From: Robiginitalea biformata HTCC2501
GTDB lineage: Bacteria > Bacteroidota > Bacteroidia > Flavobacteriales > Flavobacteriaceae
Direction of reading: 5' to 3'
Assembly: GCF_000024125.1 (NCBI RefSeq)
Contig: NC_013222.1
Coordinates: 3,117,501 to 3,181,500, forward strand
DNA length: 64,000 nucleotides
The notes beneath the pieces were generated by a model. The model ran no database searches, was not told the DNA's origin, and saw nothing but the letters and a program-made list of their open reading frames with translations. How positions within the stretch are numbered: position 1 is the first letter of the stretch; each line of letters starts with the position of its first letter. A program made the position numbers and the translations under genes. Shown here piece after piece: positions 42,028 through 52,179 of this stretch.

Positions 42028-42513
42028 TTATTCAAATTCGACAAGTACAGCCTTCTTTTCCACCGCGTCCCCTTCCCGCACGGCCACATGGCCGATAACC
42101 CCGTCTGCCGGGGCCAGGATGGCATTCTCCATCTTCATCGCCTCCAGGACGAGCAGGGGGTCCCCCTCGGACACCCGGTCCCCCTCGGACACCTGTACCG
42201 AGAGGATCAGCCCGGGCATCGGTGCTTCGATCCGCGAGACCCGCTGGGCGGATTGCAGTTCAAAACCCATCCGGTCTATCTGCAAGTCCAGGTCGTCTGC
42301 CAGTCGGACATCAAAAATGCGGTTGTTGACGCCGATGCGGTAGTACTTCTCACCCGGTCGGGATGCCAGGATCCGGATGCGGCTGGAATGGTGGTCCTCG
42401 AGCAGGTGCCACTCCCCACTGCCGGCCGGGACCAAATCCAGGCGGCGCGCTTCTTCGGCGTCCAGTTCAAAGGAACGGGACCCGTCGACGGTGGCGCGAA
42501 AGGCATTTGTCAT
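42028..42513 (-). CDS. Biotin carboxyl carrier subunit
   Basis: A 161-residue carrier protein. The C-terminal biotinyl domain holds the biotin lysine in LVLEAMKMENAIL, flanked by MPGLILSVQVSEGD and GVIGHVAVREGDAV strands. The first 90 residues form a separate small domain, as in the acyl-CoA carboxylase carriers of Bacteroidota. It is the first gene of the three-gene carboxylase operon, 7 bases before the carboxylase start. Confidence 0.9.
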   Translation of the reverse strand: MTNAFRATVDGSRSFELDAEEARRLDLVPAGSGEWHLLEDHHSSRIRILASRPGEKYYRIGVNNRIFDVRLADDLDLQIDRMGFELQSAQRVSRIEAPMPGLILSVQVSEGDRVSEGDPLLVLEAMKMENAILAPADGVIGHVAVREGDAVEKKAVLVEFE

Positions 42514-42660
42514 AGCAGTTCAATAAATGGTTCCCGCTAAAAATAAGCTTTCATTGGCAAATCAGCAGGCCGCATTGGGAATTTTCCCCGCTGTTGCAGG
42601 CCTTCGGGGTACCTGCGCCAGATCCTGCCGGGTTCATGGGTCGAAAACCGTGTAAATTCC

Positions 42661-42668
42661 TAATTTTG
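42661..42668 (+). promoter_or_regulatory. udk -7 box
   Basis: A perfect TAATTTTG (TAnnTTTG) lies 16 bases before the udk start. No clear -33 TTTG is present. It probably drives udk, the division gene and the mutase genes as one unit. Confidence 0.5.
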
Positions 42669-42684
42669 TGCAAAACCAAGCACC

Positions 42685-43299
42685 ATGCTGACGATCGGAA
42701 TTGCGGGGGGTACCGGGTGCGGCAAAACGACCGTGGTCAATCAGATTACCGGCCAGTTGTCCGATTCCGAGGTCGGTGTCATTTCCCAGGATTCCTACTA
42801 CCGGGACCTGTCGGAACTGAGTTACGAGGAGCGCTGCAAGATCAACTTCGACCACCCCAGGGCCATTGATTTCGAGCTGATGCGCAGCCACCTGGAAGCC
42901 CTCCGGGATGGCCGGCCCATCGAACAGCCCGTGTACTCCTTTAAAGAGCACAACCGCACGGACGAAACCATTCGCACCGAGCCCCGCAAGGTGATGATCA
43001 TCGAGGGCATCCTGATATTCACCCACCCGGAAATCCGCGACCTTTTCGATATCAAAATTTTTGTACACGCGGATTCGGACGAACGGCTCATCCGCCGCCT
43101 CCGCAGGGACATCACCGAACGGGGGCGGGACCTGGACGAGGTGATCCGCCGGTACCAGGACACGCTTAAGCCCATGCACGACCAGTTTATAGAACCCACC
43201 AAGGAATTCGCCGACATCATCATCCCGAACAACAAATACAATACGGTTGCCATCGATATCGTCCGGACGATCATCGCCGAAAAAATCGCCTTGCCATGA
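42685..43299 (+). CDS. udk: Uridine kinase
   Basis: A 204-residue uridine/cytidine kinase of the salvage pathway, using ATP or GTP. The P-loop GGTGCGKTT is at residues 8-16; SQDSYYRDLSELS, NFDHPRAIDFELM and PVYSFKEHNRT follow, with the DEVIRRYQDTLKPMHDQFIEPTKEFADIIIP C-terminal block. Length is normal. It overlaps the DivIC/FtsB gene by 4 bases. Its coupling to a division gene and the mutase genes is common in Flavobacteriaceae. Confidence 0.92.
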   Translation: MLTIGIAGGTGCGKTTVVNQITGQLSDSEVGVISQDSYYRDLSELSYEERCKINFDHPRAIDFELMRSHLEALRDGRPIEQPVYSFKEHNRTDETIRTEPRKVMIIEGILIFTHPEIRDLFDIKIFVHADSDERLIRRLRRDITERGRDLDEVIRRYQDTLKPMHDQFIEPTKEFADIIIPNNKYNTVAIDIVRTIIAEKIALP

Positions 43300-43628
43300 A
43301 CTGGAAGGAATTGCGACAAAAACCCTGGTTCCGGTTGGCCGGCAATATCTATGTGCTCGTGCTGACCGTCTTTGTAATCTGGATGGTGTTTTTTGACCAG
43401 AATTCCCTGTTGATCCACCTGGAACTCCGACGGGAAATCCGCAAACTGGAAAAACAGCAGGAGTTCCTTAAGGAACAGATTGCCAGCGACCGGGAAATCA
43501 TCGAAAAACTCTCGGACCCGAAGGAACTGGAAAAATTTGCCCGGGAACAGTACCTGCTCAAAAAGAAAAACGAGGAAATCTTCCTCATCGAATTCGACAG
43601 CCTCAACGAAAAGAACGATGACCACTAA
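43296..43628 (+). CDS. FtsB/DivIC-family septum formation initiator
   Basis: A 110-residue cell-division protein: a short cytoplasmic start, one membrane helix (residues 17-34, LAGNIYVLVLTVFVIWMVFF) and a periplasmic coiled coil (LELRREIRKLEKQQEFLKEQI...), then PKELEKFAREQYLLKKKNEEIF. The family stabilises the FtsQ-FtsL-B complex at the septum. Its last 11 bases overlap the mutase small-subunit start, so the two are translationally coupled. Confidence 0.82.
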   Translation: MNWKELRQKPWFRLAGNIYVLVLTVFVIWMVFFDQNSLLIHLELRREIRKLEKQQEFLKEQIASDREIIEKLSDPKELEKFAREQYLLKKKNEEIFLIEFDSLNEKNDDH

Positions 43629-44985
43629 CGACCTCTTCCGGGATTTTGCACCCGTATCTGCCGCCGAGTGGAAACTCCGGATTCAGGCAGACCTGAAGGG
43701 CGCGGATTACAACGAGAAAATGACTTCCGACACCCCGGAAGGCATCCGGATCAAGCCGTTTTACACGGCGGAGGACGTACCGGATACAGGTGTCCCTGCC
43801 CCCGCCCTGCCGGGTGGTTGGGAACCGGGTATGTACCTGGATGCGGCCGAGGGCGGCGAACCCGCCACACGCGGTCGGAAAGCCCTGGGGGGAGGCGTCA
43901 CGCGCCTGGTCGCCCCCATCCGGGAGGCCTCCGGCTGGCTGGAAGCTACCGGGGCGGAGCCGGGATCCGTTTGGCTGGAATGGCCGGATGTCCGCCTGGA
44001 ACCCGGGGAAGTCCTGCCGGGAGACTTCGCCTCGGCATCGCCGATCCTTCCAGACCCCATCGGGAACCTGGCGGCTACCGGGAACTGGGCAGCGGGCCGG
44101 GCCGAAGATATGAAACGCCTGGAGGCCCTGTGCCGCACGTTTCCTGAGCGCGTTTCCCTAACTGTGCGCGCCGACCTGTACCAACAGGCCGGCGCGCATG
44201 CCGTACAGCAACTGGCCTATGCCGTATGCCACATGCAGGAATATTTACTGGCCACTGACCAGCACCCGGGCCTGCTACCCGCCCTGGAGCGACCCGTGTT
44301 CCGCATTGCCGTCGGCAGCGATTACTTTATGGAAATTGCCAAGATCCGGGCCCTGAGGCGTCTCTGGCACCTGGTTGCCAACGCTTACGGACAGTCCGGA
44401 GAATGCCGTGTGCTGGCCATGCCCGGGCTGCGGAATAAAACACTCTACGATTACAATACGAACCTGCTGCGCAGCAGCCTGGAGTGCATGGCTGCGGCCG
44501 TTGGCGGGGCCGACCTGATCTGCAACCAGCCCTACGACGGACTCTACCACAAACCAAACGATTTTGCCGACCGGATTGGGCGAAACCAATTGCTCGTATT
44601 GCGGGACGAAGCCCACATGGCACGGGTGGCCAACCCGGCCGACGGGGCTTATTACCTGGAAAGCCTTACCGATCAGCTCGGGCGCAAAGCCCTGGCATTA
44701 CTCAAATCCCTGGAAAAAGGGGGCGGCCTGCTGGCCCAGCTGAAATCGCACAAGATCCAGACGAAAATCCGGGAGGCAGACCGGCGGGAACAGGCTGCAT
44801 TTGACTCCGGGGAGCTCCAGCTGGTGGGCAGCAATGTGTTCCCGAACCCGGACGACCGGATGGCCGGGGAAATCCAGAAGGAATTACAACCCGGGCGGCC
44901 GGTGAAGACGCTCATTGAGCCGCTGCCCCTGCGAAGGCTGTCGGCCCGTCAGGAACTCAAAAGACTCAGGGATGAAGCGAAATAA
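43618..44985 (+). CDS. mutA: Methylmalonyl-CoA mutase, small subunit
   Basis: A 455-residue small (beta) subunit. ATG 43618 ([22 protein letters not shown]) is the right start; the frame upstream overlaps the division gene. The TIM-barrel of the mutase is recognisable ([13 protein letters not shown]..., [79 protein letters not shown]), but the cobalamin-binding half is missing, as expected for this structural partner of MutB. It is 14 bases short of ending when the large subunit begins. Confidence 0.9.
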   Translation: MTTNDLFRDFAPVSAAEWKLRIQADLKGADYNEKMTSDTPEGIRIKPFYTAEDVPDTGVPAPALPGGWEPGMYLDAAEGGEPATRGRKALGGGVTRLVAPIREASGWLEATGAEPGSVWLEWPDVRLEPGEVLPGDFASASPILPDPIGNLAATGNWAAGRAEDMKRLEALCRTFPERVSLTVRADLYQQAGAHAVQQLAYAVCHMQEYLLATDQHPGLLPALERPVFRIAVGSDYFMEIAKIRALRRLWHLVANAYGQSGECRVLAMPGLRNKTLYDYNTNLLRSSLECMAAAVGGADLICNQPYDGLYHKPNDFADRIGRNQLLVLRDEAHMARVANPADGAYYLESLTDQLGRKALALLKSLEKGGGLLAQLKSHKIQTKIREADRREQAAFDSGELQLVGSNVFPNPDDRMAGEIQKELQPGRPVKTLIEPLPLRRLSARQELKRLRDEAK

Positions 44986-47203
44986 GGTTCAGGAACTGGA
45001 ATGGCCGGGCAAACCATCGACTTCAACCGGGCAGAAACCGGGGGCGGGCCACCCGGCGACTCCGACCAGCCGGGAAACGGGGGCAGACCCGGAACGCGAA
45101 ACCGGGAACGACCGGCAGGCAGGGTACCGCACCGTGGAAGGCATCCGCCTGAAACCCCGGTACAGCCGGGAAGATTCCGGTGACCTCAGGCACCCGGGCT
45201 TCGGGGCCGGCGTCCCCCCCTACCTGCGGGGTCCCTACAGCAGCATGTACGTGCAACGGCCCTGGACCATCCGGCAGTATGCCGGTTTTTCCACGGCCGA
45301 AGAGAGCAACGCATTCTACAAGCGAAACCTGGAAGCCGGGCAAAAAGGGCTTTCTGTAGCTTTTGACCTCCCCACGCACCGCGGTTACGACAGCGACCAC
45401 GAGCGGGTGCCCGGGGATGTGGGCAAAGCAGGCGTCGCTATCGACACCGTTGAGGATATGAAACGGCTCTTCGACGGCATCCCCCTGGACCGCATGTCGG
45501 TTTCCATGACAATGAACGGGGCCGTTATCCCGGTAATGGCATTCTATATCGTCGCTGCCGAGGAACAGGGCGTCTCCCCCGCCGCCCTTTCCGGGACCAT
45601 CCAGAACGATATCCTCAAGGAATTCATGGTCCGGAACACCTATATCTATCCCCCGGCACCTTCCATGCAGCTGGTGGCGGATATTTTCGAGTATACGAGC
45701 CGGGAGATGCCCAAATTCAACAGCATCAGTATTTCGGGCTACCACATGCACGAGGCCGGCGCCCCGGCACATATGGAGCTGGCCTACACGCTGGCCGACG
45801 GGTTGGAATACATCCGCACCGGCCTCGAGGCCGGTTTGGGGGTAGACGAATTTGCCCCCCGCCTGTCCTTCTTCTGGGGGATCGGGATGAACCATTTTAT
45901 GGAAATTGCCAAAATGCGGGCCGGCCGCATGCTCTGGGCGCGGCTCGTCCAGCCTTTCGGCCCGGAAAACCCCAAGTCGATGGCCTTGCGGACGCACTGC
46001 CAGACAAGCGGTTGGAGCCTGACCGAACAGGACCCGTTCAACAACGTGGCCCGGACCATGGTAGAGGCCGCCGCCGCGGTATTCGGGGGAACCCAGAGCC
46101 TCCATACCAATGCCCTGGATGAGGCCATTGCACTGCCCACGGACTTTTCGGCCCGGATCGCCCGGAACACCCAACTGGTCCTGCAACGGGAAGCCGGCGT
46201 AACCCGGACGGTAGACCCCTGGGGGGGCAGCCACTATGTGGAACGCCTGACCGCGGAACTGGTCGGGAAGGCCTGGGAGCTCATTCAGGAAGTGGAGGAG
46301 CACGGGGGCATGACGGGTGCCATCGAAGCGGGTATCCCCAAGATGCGCATCGAGGAGGCAGCAGCCAGAAAACAGGCGCGGATCGATTCGGGGCGGGATA
46401 TCATTGTCGGGCTCAACCGGTATCCGAGCCCGGAAGACGACATGCTTCAGATCCTCGAAGTAGACAATACCCGGGTACGCCGGCAACAGATTGAGCGGCT
46501 GGAGGCAGTACGTGCAGGGCGTGACGGGGCGGCCGCAGAACGGGCGCTGCAGGAACTCACCGCCGCCGCCCGCAGGAAACAGGCCGGGGAATCCCGGGGA
46601 GCAGCCGATAATTTATTAGCTTTAGCCGTCTCGGCAGCCCGCGCGCGGGCCAGCCTGGGAGAAATCAGCAAGGCGCTGGAGGAAGCTTATGGCCGCCATC
46701 GCGCCAGCGTTCAATCCATATCCGGGGTGTATTCAGAAGAAATCCAGCAGGACCCGGCCTTTGAAAAGGCGCGGAAGATGACCGATGCGTTCGCCGCCAG
46801 CGAAGGTCGCAGGCCGCGCATTATGATTGCAAAAATGGGCCAGGACGGCCACGACCGCGGGGCCCGAATCGTTGCGACAGCCTACGCGGATATTGGGTTC
46901 GACGTGGACATCGGCCCGCTGTTCCAGACCCCGGAGGAGGCCGCCAGGCAGGCCGTGGAAAACGATGTACACATCCTGGGGGTATCCTCCCTGGCCGCCG
47001 GGCATAAGACCCTCGTGCCGGCAGTCATCAAGGCCCTGGCTGAAATGGGCCGGGAAGACATCCTGGTGATTGTCGGAGGCGTCATCCCCAAACAGGATTA
47101 CGAATTCCTTAAACAGGCCGGGGCAGCAGGGATTTACGGCCCCGGTACCCGTGTGAGCGAAGCGGCGATAGAAATTCTCGGATTGCTGAACAGGGGGGAA
47201 TAG
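44972..47203 (+). CDS. mutB: Methylmalonyl-CoA mutase, large subunit
   Basis: A 743-residue adenosylcobalamin mutase turning methylmalonyl-CoA into succinyl-CoA. I chose ATG 44972 ([14 protein letters not shown]), which overlaps the small subunit by 14 bases. The catalytic barrel shows the [31 protein letters not shown] block and [16 protein letters not shown]. The C-terminal B12 domain carries [15 protein letters not shown] (the DxHxxG base-off motif) and [12 protein letters not shown]. Its first 45 residues are Pro/Gly-rich and variable. With the carboxylase genes at 39-42 kb it makes the propionyl-CoA to succinyl-CoA route; no epimerase or MeaB chaperone lies in the window. Confidence 0.95.
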   Translation: MKRNKVQELEWPGKPSTSTGQKPGAGHPATPTSRETGADPERETGNDRQAGYRTVEGIRLKPRYSREDSGDLRHPGFGAGVPPYLRGPYSSMYVQRPWTIRQYAGFSTAEESNAFYKRNLEAGQKGLSVAFDLPTHRGYDSDHERVPGDVGKAGVAIDTVEDMKRLFDGIPLDRMSVSMTMNGAVIPVMAFYIVAAEEQGVSPAALSGTIQNDILKEFMVRNTYIYPPAPSMQLVADIFEYTSREMPKFNSISISGYHMHEAGAPAHMELAYTLADGLEYIRTGLEAGLGVDEFAPRLSFFWGIGMNHFMEIAKMRAGRMLWARLVQPFGPENPKSMALRTHCQTSGWSLTEQDPFNNVARTMVEAAAAVFGGTQSLHTNALDEAIALPTDFSARIARNTQLVLQREAGVTRTVDPWGGSHYVERLTAELVGKAWELIQEVEEHGGMTGAIEAGIPKMRIEEAAARKQARIDSGRDIIVGLNRYPSPEDDMLQILEVDNTRVRRQQIERLEAVRAGRDGAAAERALQELTAAARRKQAGESRGAADNLLALAVSAARARASLGEISKALEEAYGRHRASVQSISGVYSEEIQQDPAFEKARKMTDAFAASEGRRPRIMIAKMGQDGHDRGARIVATAYADIGFDVDIGPLFQTPEEAARQAVENDVHILGVSSLAAGHKTLVPAVIKALAEMGREDILVIVGGVIPKQDYEFLKQAGAAGIYGPGTRVSEAAIEILGLLNRGE

Positions 47204-47275
47204 GACCCCGGCGGCAGGACCTGCCGGGTGGTTCCCGACCAACTGCACCTCCGCAATGCCCCGGTAACCGGAAAG

Positions 47276-47333
47276 TTATCCACGCCATGTTAACAATTTC
47301 CGTTTTCCCGGTACCCAAATAATCGTATTTTTA
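47276..47333 (+). promoter_or_regulatory. Upstream region of parA with a DnaA-box-like site
   Basis: TTATCCACG at 47276-47284 matches the DnaA box TTATCCACA in 8 of 9 bases, and TATTTTTA (47326-47333) is one base from the -7 consensus, 20 bases before ATG 47354. I found no parS palindrome in or near the parAB genes. A lone DnaA box may control parA or be chance. Confidence 0.35.
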
Positions 47334-47353
47334 ACCCCTAACTCAAGTTGCAG

Positions 47354-48127
47354 ATGGGCAAGACTATTGCTATAGCGAATCAGAAGGGCGGCGTCGGAAA
47401 AACGACCACTACGGTAAACCTGGCCGCCGCGTTGGGCGTGCTGGAAAAGAAGGTGTTGCTCATCGATGCGGATCCACAGGCAAATGCCACCTCGGGCCTC
47501 GGCATCGACGCGGACAACATTTCCCTGGGGAGTTACCAGTTACTGGAGCACACCCGGGCCGCCTCGGAGTGCATCATCCCGACGAATTCCCCGAACGTCG
47601 ACCTGATACCCGCACATATCGACCTGGTCGCCATCGAGATAGAGCTCGTAGACCAGGACCGCCGGGAGTCCATGCTGAAGGTCGCGCTGGAAGAGGTACG
47701 TCACCAGTACGATTACGTGCTGATCGATTGCGCACCGTCCCTGGGGCTGCTGACCCTGAATGCCCTCACAGCTGCCGACTCGGTGATCATCCCGATCCAG
47801 TGCGAATACTTTGCGCTCGAAGGCCTCGGCAAGCTCCTCAATACGATTAAGAGCGTCCAGCGCATCCACAACCCGGACCTGGACATCGAAGGCATGCTGC
47901 TCACCATGTACGACGCCCGCCTCCGCCTGTCGAACCAGGTGGTGGAAGAGGTCAAAAAACACTTTGGCGACATGGTCTTCGACACGATCATCCAGCGGAA
48001 TGTCCGCCTGGGCGAGGCGCCGAGTTACGGGGAGAGCATCATCAAATACGACGCGAGCAGCAAAGGGGCTGCCAACTACCTGAATATGGCCCACGAATTG
48101 CTGCAGAAAAACAGGCAAACCGTCTAA
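47354..48127 (+). CDS. parA: ParA/Soj chromosome-partitioning ATPase
   Basis: A 257-residue Walker-type ATPase. MGKTIAIANQKGGVGKTTTTVNLAAALG carries the deviant Walker A (KGGVGKT). ATG 47354 is preferred to the in-frame ATG 6 bases upstream. LIDADPQANATSGLG, YVLIDCAPSLGLLTLNAL and the ALEGLGKLLNTIKSVQ block are usual for chromosomal ParA. It works with ParB to segregate the origin region. The next gene begins on the last base of its stop codon. Confidence 0.94.
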   Translation: MGKTIAIANQKGGVGKTTTTVNLAAALGVLEKKVLLIDADPQANATSGLGIDADNISLGSYQLLEHTRAASECIIPTNSPNVDLIPAHIDLVAIEIELVDQDRRESMLKVALEEVRHQYDYVLIDCAPSLGLLTLNALTAADSVIIPIQCEYFALEGLGKLLNTIKSVQRIHNPDLDIEGMLLTMYDARLRLSNQVVEEVKKHFGDMVFDTIIQRNVRLGEAPSYGESIIKYDASSKGAANYLNMAHELLQKNRQTV

Positions 48128-49023
48128 TGGCAAAAGCGACCAAAAAACAGGCACTCGGCCGCGGCCTTTCCGCCCTGCTGAAAGATCCGGAAAACGACAT
48201 CCAGTCGGTATCGGACAAGCACGCCGACAAGGTGGTGGGCAGCATCGTGGAACTCGACATCCGCAGTATCGAGGTGAACCCTTTCCAACCCCGTTCCAAT
48301 TTCAACGACGAGGCCCTGGACGAGCTGGCCTCTTCCATTAAGGAACTCGGGGTTATACAGCCCATCACGGTGCGCAAGCTCGGGTTCGACAAATACCAAC
48401 TCGTTTCCGGGGAGCGGCGCTACCGGGCCTCCCAACGTATCGGGCTGGAGAGTATCCCAGCCTATATCCGCATCGCCAACGACCAGGAAACCCTGGAAAT
48501 GGCGCTGGTGGAGAACATCCAGCGACAAGACCTGGACCCGGTGGAAATTGCACTTTCCTACCAACGGCTGATCGACGAGATCGGGCTCACCCAGGAAAAA
48601 CTCAGCGACCGGGTGGGGAAAAAGCGCAGTACGGTAACCAATTACCTGCGTCTGCTGAAACTCGACCCCATCGTCCAGACCGGGATGCGGGACGGGTTTA
48701 TCAGCATGGGGCACGGCCGCTGCCTGGTAAATGTGGACGACCGGGGGGAACAACTTCGCATCTACGAAAAAATCCTGGCAGACAACCTTTCCGTCCGGCA
48801 GACGGAAGCGCTGGTGCGCTCCCTGGGCAACAAGCCGGCATCCAAAACGGCCGCAAGGAAAGAATTGCCCGAATTTGCATCCGACGGTTTGTCCGTCCTG
48901 AAATCCTACCTGGATGCCCCGGTAAGCGTACAGGCCTCCGGGAAAGGCAAGGGCAAAATCACCATCCCCTTCCACAGCAAAGAAGAATTCAGAAGGCTGA
49001 AAAAACGCATTACCGGTGACTAG
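48127..49023 (+). CDS. parB: ParB chromosome-partitioning protein
   Basis: A 298-residue ParB. The N-terminal KKQALGRGLSALLKD is the ParA-interacting peptide; SIEVNPFQPRSNF..LDELASSIKELGVIQPITVRK begins the CTP-binding ParB/Srx domain, GERRYRASQRIGL is the phosphate motif and a KorB-like helix-turn-helix follows (LTQEKLSDRVGKKRSTVTNYLRLLKL). The C-terminal dimerisation region is short. It binds parS sites and spreads; no such site is seen in this window. It overlaps the following gene by 8 bases. Confidence 0.94.
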   Translation: MAKATKKQALGRGLSALLKDPENDIQSVSDKHADKVVGSIVELDIRSIEVNPFQPRSNFNDEALDELASSIKELGVIQPITVRKLGFDKYQLVSGERRYRASQRIGLESIPAYIRIANDQETLEMALVENIQRQDLDPVEIALSYQRLIDEIGLTQEKLSDRVGKKRSTVTNYLRLLKLDPIVQTGMRDGFISMGHGRCLVNVDDRGEQLRIYEKILADNLSVRQTEALVRSLGNKPASKTAARKELPEFASDGLSVLKSYLDAPVSVQASGKGKGKITIPFHSKEEFRRLKKRITGD

Positions 49024-49705
49024 AAACCTCCTGATCGGCCTGCTCCTGGCCTGGGGGTCCTTTGGCGCCAGCGCCCAGGAAACGGATTCCACAGCCCTGC
49101 AGGCCTCTCCTGAGGCACAACGGGCCAACGATTCGCTGCAGCGGCAGGATGAACAAGCCGTACAGCGCCAGATGGCCGAAGGCGGTGTGCGCTTCGAGCA
49201 GGTGGAAAAGCGGGAAATCAACCCGCTGGCCCCCTCCAAGGCCGCATTTTATTCGGCCGTACTCCCCGGGTTGGGCCAGATCTACAACCGCAGGTACTGG
49301 AAAGCCCCCATCGTCTGGGCGGCCATCGGGACGGGTACCTACGTCTACATCTATAACGACGATCTCTACGACCGTTTCCGGACCGCTTTCAAGCGGCGCC
49401 TGGCCGGCTTTACGGACGATGAATTTTACGACCTCAACCCAAACGACGACATCACCCCTGCAACCCCGGACCTGTCCGACGAGGCCCTGCAGGACGCCCA
49501 GGAACGCTATCAGCGAGACCGGGACCTGGCCCTGCTGATCACCATCGGACTGTACGCGCTGAACATCATCGACGCCAACGTGGATGCCCACCTGAAGCAA
49601 TACAATGTGGACGAAGACCTCAGCATGGAAGTACAGCCCTACCTGGAAAACAACCCCATCGACGGCAGCCCGCATTACGGCCTGGCGGTTAACATCAAAT
49701 TTTAA
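49016..49705 (+). CDS. DUF5683-family exported protein
   Basis: A 229-residue protein starting with GTG 49016, 8 bases before the ParB stop. It begins with a signal peptide (LLIGLLLAWGSFGASAQ). The middle fits DUF5683: APSKAAFYSAVLPGLGQIYNRRYWKAPIVWAAIGTGTYVYIYN, with two further hydrophobic stretches and the DLALLITIGLYALNIIDANVDAHLKQYNVDEDLSMEVQP signature. The family is known from Bacteroidota near parAB-dapB but its role is not known. Confidence 0.75.
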   Translation: MTRNLLIGLLLAWGSFGASAQETDSTALQASPEAQRANDSLQRQDEQAVQRQMAEGGVRFEQVEKREINPLAPSKAAFYSAVLPGLGQIYNRRYWKAPIVWAAIGTGTYVYIYNDDLYDRFRTAFKRRLAGFTDDEFYDLNPNDDITPATPDLSDEALQDAQERYQRDRDLALLITIGLYALNIIDANVDAHLKQYNVDEDLSMEVQPYLENNPIDGSPHYGLAVNIKF

Positions 49706-49709
49706 GCCC

Positions 49710-50411
49710 ATGAAAATAGGATTGTTCGGATACGGCAAAATGGGAAAAATGATCGAAGGGCTGGCTCCCGGACGGGGCCATGAAATCCGCGCGCGCATCG
49801 ACGCGCCCGGCGACCCTGCCCCTTTTGACCAGCTGGATGTCGCCATCGACTTCAGCAGCCCGGAGGCCGCCTTCGACAATATTGCGCGCTGCCTGGAAGC
49901 CGGGGTCCCGGTGGTATCCGGCACCACCGGTTGGCTCCACCGGTACGACGCCATCTGCCGGCAATGCGAGGAGACCGGGGGCGCCTTTATCTACGCTTCG
50001 AATTTCAGCCTGGGGGTGAACCTGTTTTTCAGCCTGAATGAGTATCTGGCAGACCTGATGTCCGGCCAGGACGCCTACAGCGCTTCCATCGACGAGACCC
50101 ACCACACCGAGAAAGTGGACGCCCCGAGCGGTACGGCTATTACCCTGGCGGAAGGCATTCTGGAGCGGACCCCCTATACCGGATGGAGCAGCGGTTCCGG
50201 GAATGCAGGGGAATTGCCTGTACATTCCCATCGGGAAGGGACCGTGCCGGGCACCCACCTGGTTACCTATGCATCTGCCGTAGACCAAATCGAGATCCGG
50301 CATACGGCCCACAACCGGGAAGGGTTTGCCCTGGGCGCGCTGGTGGCAGCGGAATGGCTGATTGGAAAAAAGGGGGTTTTCACGATGAAAGATGTGTTAA
50401 ACCTCCGTTAA
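49710..50411 (+). CDS. dapB: 4-hydroxy-tetrahydrodipicolinate reductase
   Basis: A 233-residue DapB of the lysine/DAP pathway, NAD(P)H-dependent. ATG 49710 opens a Rossmann fold (MKIGLFGYGKMGKMIEGLA). Conserved FSSPEAAFDNI, GTTGW, and the catalytic ETHHTEKVDAPSGTA block are present. It is shorter than E. coli DapB (273 residues), as is usual in Bacteroidota. It starts 4 bases after the DUF5683 stop and is probably co-transcribed with it. Confidence 0.92.
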   Translation: MKIGLFGYGKMGKMIEGLAPGRGHEIRARIDAPGDPAPFDQLDVAIDFSSPEAAFDNIARCLEAGVPVVSGTTGWLHRYDAICRQCEETGGAFIYASNFSLGVNLFFSLNEYLADLMSGQDAYSASIDETHHTEKVDAPSGTAITLAEGILERTPYTGWSSGSGNAGELPVHSHREGTVPGTHLVTYASAVDQIEIRHTAHNREGFALGALVAAEWLIGKKGVFTMKDVLNLR

Positions 50412-50463
50412 CCGTTATATGAGATCGCCTGTATTGGGCGTTATTTGAAGTCAAAAGACACCT

Positions 50464-52173
50464 ATGGATTATACCCAGTGGATCCTGTTTATTCTTCTCG
50501 TCCAGGTGATTCATTTCCTCGGAACCTGGAAATTGTACCAAAAAGCCGGCCGGAAGGCATGGGAAGCCGCAGTACCCGTCTATAATGCCATTGTGCTGAT
50601 GCAGATCATCGGCAGGCCCCGCTGGTGGGTACTCTTGTTGTTTATACCGATTATCAACCTTTTGATGTTCCCGGTCATCTGGGTGGAAACCATCCGGAGT
50701 TTCGGGAAGACCCGCCTGGCGGATACCTGGCTTGTTTTGCTTACCCTGGGCTTTTACATCGGCTACATCAACTATACCCAGGAGGTCACTTACCGGCCAA
50801 ACCGGGACCTGCACCCAAAATCCGCTTCCGGGGAATGGGTGAGTTCCATCGTATTCGCCGTGGTGGCAGCCACCCTGGTCCATACGTACTTTATCCAGCC
50901 GTACGTCATCCCCACCGGGTCCCTGGAGCGGACCTTGCGGGTGGGCGACCTGCTTTTTGTGAGCAAGTTCCATTATGGGGCCCGGATACCCATGACCACC
51001 GTGGCAGCCCCCATGGTGCACGATACGCTGCCCGTACTCGGGGTTCGTTCCTACCTGAAAAAGCCCCAACTCCCCTATATGCGGCTCCCCGGTTTTCAAA
51101 AAGTCTCCCGCAACGACCTGGTGGTTTTCAGCTGGCCGGCAGACACGGTCCGGCAATTTTTCCGGGCTGAACGCGGGGTCGATAAACCCATCGACAAGAA
51201 ATCGAATTACGTCAAACGCTGCGTGGGTGTGCCGGGGGATTCCCTGAAGGTGGTGGACGGCTACGTATATATCGGGGGGGAGCGCCTCCGCCTATCCGAC
51301 CGGGCGCGACCCATGTACGACTACACGGTCTACGGCCAAAAAGGGGTTTCCAGCCGCTGGCTGGAAGAGGTGGGCGCCGACGAATTCCTGCGTACCTATG
51401 TGTCCCAGGGGCTCAGCGGCCCCCAGCTCAACGCGCTGCGGCCCTACATCTACAACTTTGACAACCAAAACGGGCAAACCGTCCTGTTGACCCCCGCGGA
51501 AGGCCTGCCCCTGGATGCGGTCCGGCAGGCGGGAATTACGCAGATTCGCGAAGTGCCCGCCAGGGAGCGGACCGTGGCCCTGACGGATGCGATGGCCGAA
51601 AAGCTCCGGGACTACTCGGGGGTCGATTCCCTGGTCCGGATAGTGGAACCGGCCGGGAAAGCCGGGGGGAATATCTTTCCGCAAAGCCCGCTTTACCCCT
51701 GGAACAACGACAACTTTGGCCCCATCTACATCCCCGGTGCCGGCGACCAGGTAGCCCTGACCCCTGAGACCCTGCCGCTGTACAAAAAGATCATCCGGGA
51801 TTACGAGGGGAATACGGTACGTGTCTCCGGTAACCAGGTGCTGGTAAACGGGGAGCCTGCCGCGACCTATACCTTCCGCCAGAATTATTACTGGATGATG
51901 GGGGACAACCGGGACCATTCGGAAGACAGCCGGGCCTGGGGTTACGTACCCGAGAACCACATTGTGGGGAAACCCGTATTCATCTGGATGAGCTTCGACA
52001 ACTTCAACCAGGGGATCGCCAACTGGAAACCCCGCTGGGACCGGATTTTTACCACGGTAGGCGGATCCGGGGAGCCCCGCTCCTATTTCCGGTATTTCCT
52101 CCTGGCGCTGGCGGCGTATTTTGTCATCGACTTTGTGGTACGCAGGCGCAGGAAGAACCGCAAAAAAGCCTGA
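50464..52173 (+). CDS. lepB: Signal peptidase I, Bacteroidota type
   Basis: A 569-residue S26 peptidase. Three membrane helices at the start (the first near WILFILLVQVIHFLG) form an extra DUF5684-like anchor region. The catalytic Ser is in IPTGSLERTLRVGDLLFVSK and the Lys in NYVKRCVGVPGDSLKV; the C-terminal GDNRDHSEDSRAWGYV is box E. A 200-residue insertion separates the two halves, usual in Flavobacteria. It removes signal peptides at the outer face of the inner membrane. It follows dapB by 52 bases and precedes the WbqC-like gene by 6. Confidence 0.9.
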   Translation: MDYTQWILFILLVQVIHFLGTWKLYQKAGRKAWEAAVPVYNAIVLMQIIGRPRWWVLLLFIPIINLLMFPVIWVETIRSFGKTRLADTWLVLLTLGFYIGYINYTQEVTYRPNRDLHPKSASGEWVSSIVFAVVAATLVHTYFIQPYVIPTGSLERTLRVGDLLFVSKFHYGARIPMTTVAAPMVHDTLPVLGVRSYLKKPQLPYMRLPGFQKVSRNDLVVFSWPADTVRQFFRAERGVDKPIDKKSNYVKRCVGVPGDSLKVVDGYVYIGGERLRLSDRARPMYDYTVYGQKGVSSRWLEEVGADEFLRTYVSQGLSGPQLNALRPYIYNFDNQNGQTVLLTPAEGLPLDAVRQAGITQIREVPARERTVALTDAMAEKLRDYSGVDSLVRIVEPAGKAGGNIFPQSPLYPWNNDNFGPIYIPGAGDQVALTPETLPLYKKIIRDYEGNTVRVSGNQVLVNGEPAATYTFRQNYYWMMGDNRDHSEDSRAWGYVPENHIVGKPVFIWMSFDNFNQGIANWKPRWDRIFTTVGGSGEPRSYFRYFLLALAAYFVIDFVVRRRRKNRKKA

Positions 52174-52179
52174 CGCGCG

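Noticed and set aside
40599..42098. A 499-codon plus-strand frame opposite the biotin carboxylase gene
   Set aside because: The minus strand encodes an unmistakable biotin carboxylase; the plus frame is its complement and rich in Gly, Pro, Arg and His.
45023..46486. A 487-codon minus-strand frame opposite mutB
   Set aside because: The plus strand carries a complete methylmalonyl-CoA mutase; the other is a shadow.
47276..47284. The DnaA-box-like site before parA as a chromosomal origin
   Set aside because: There is a single site, with no cluster, no dnaA gene and no AT-rich unwinding tract beside it.
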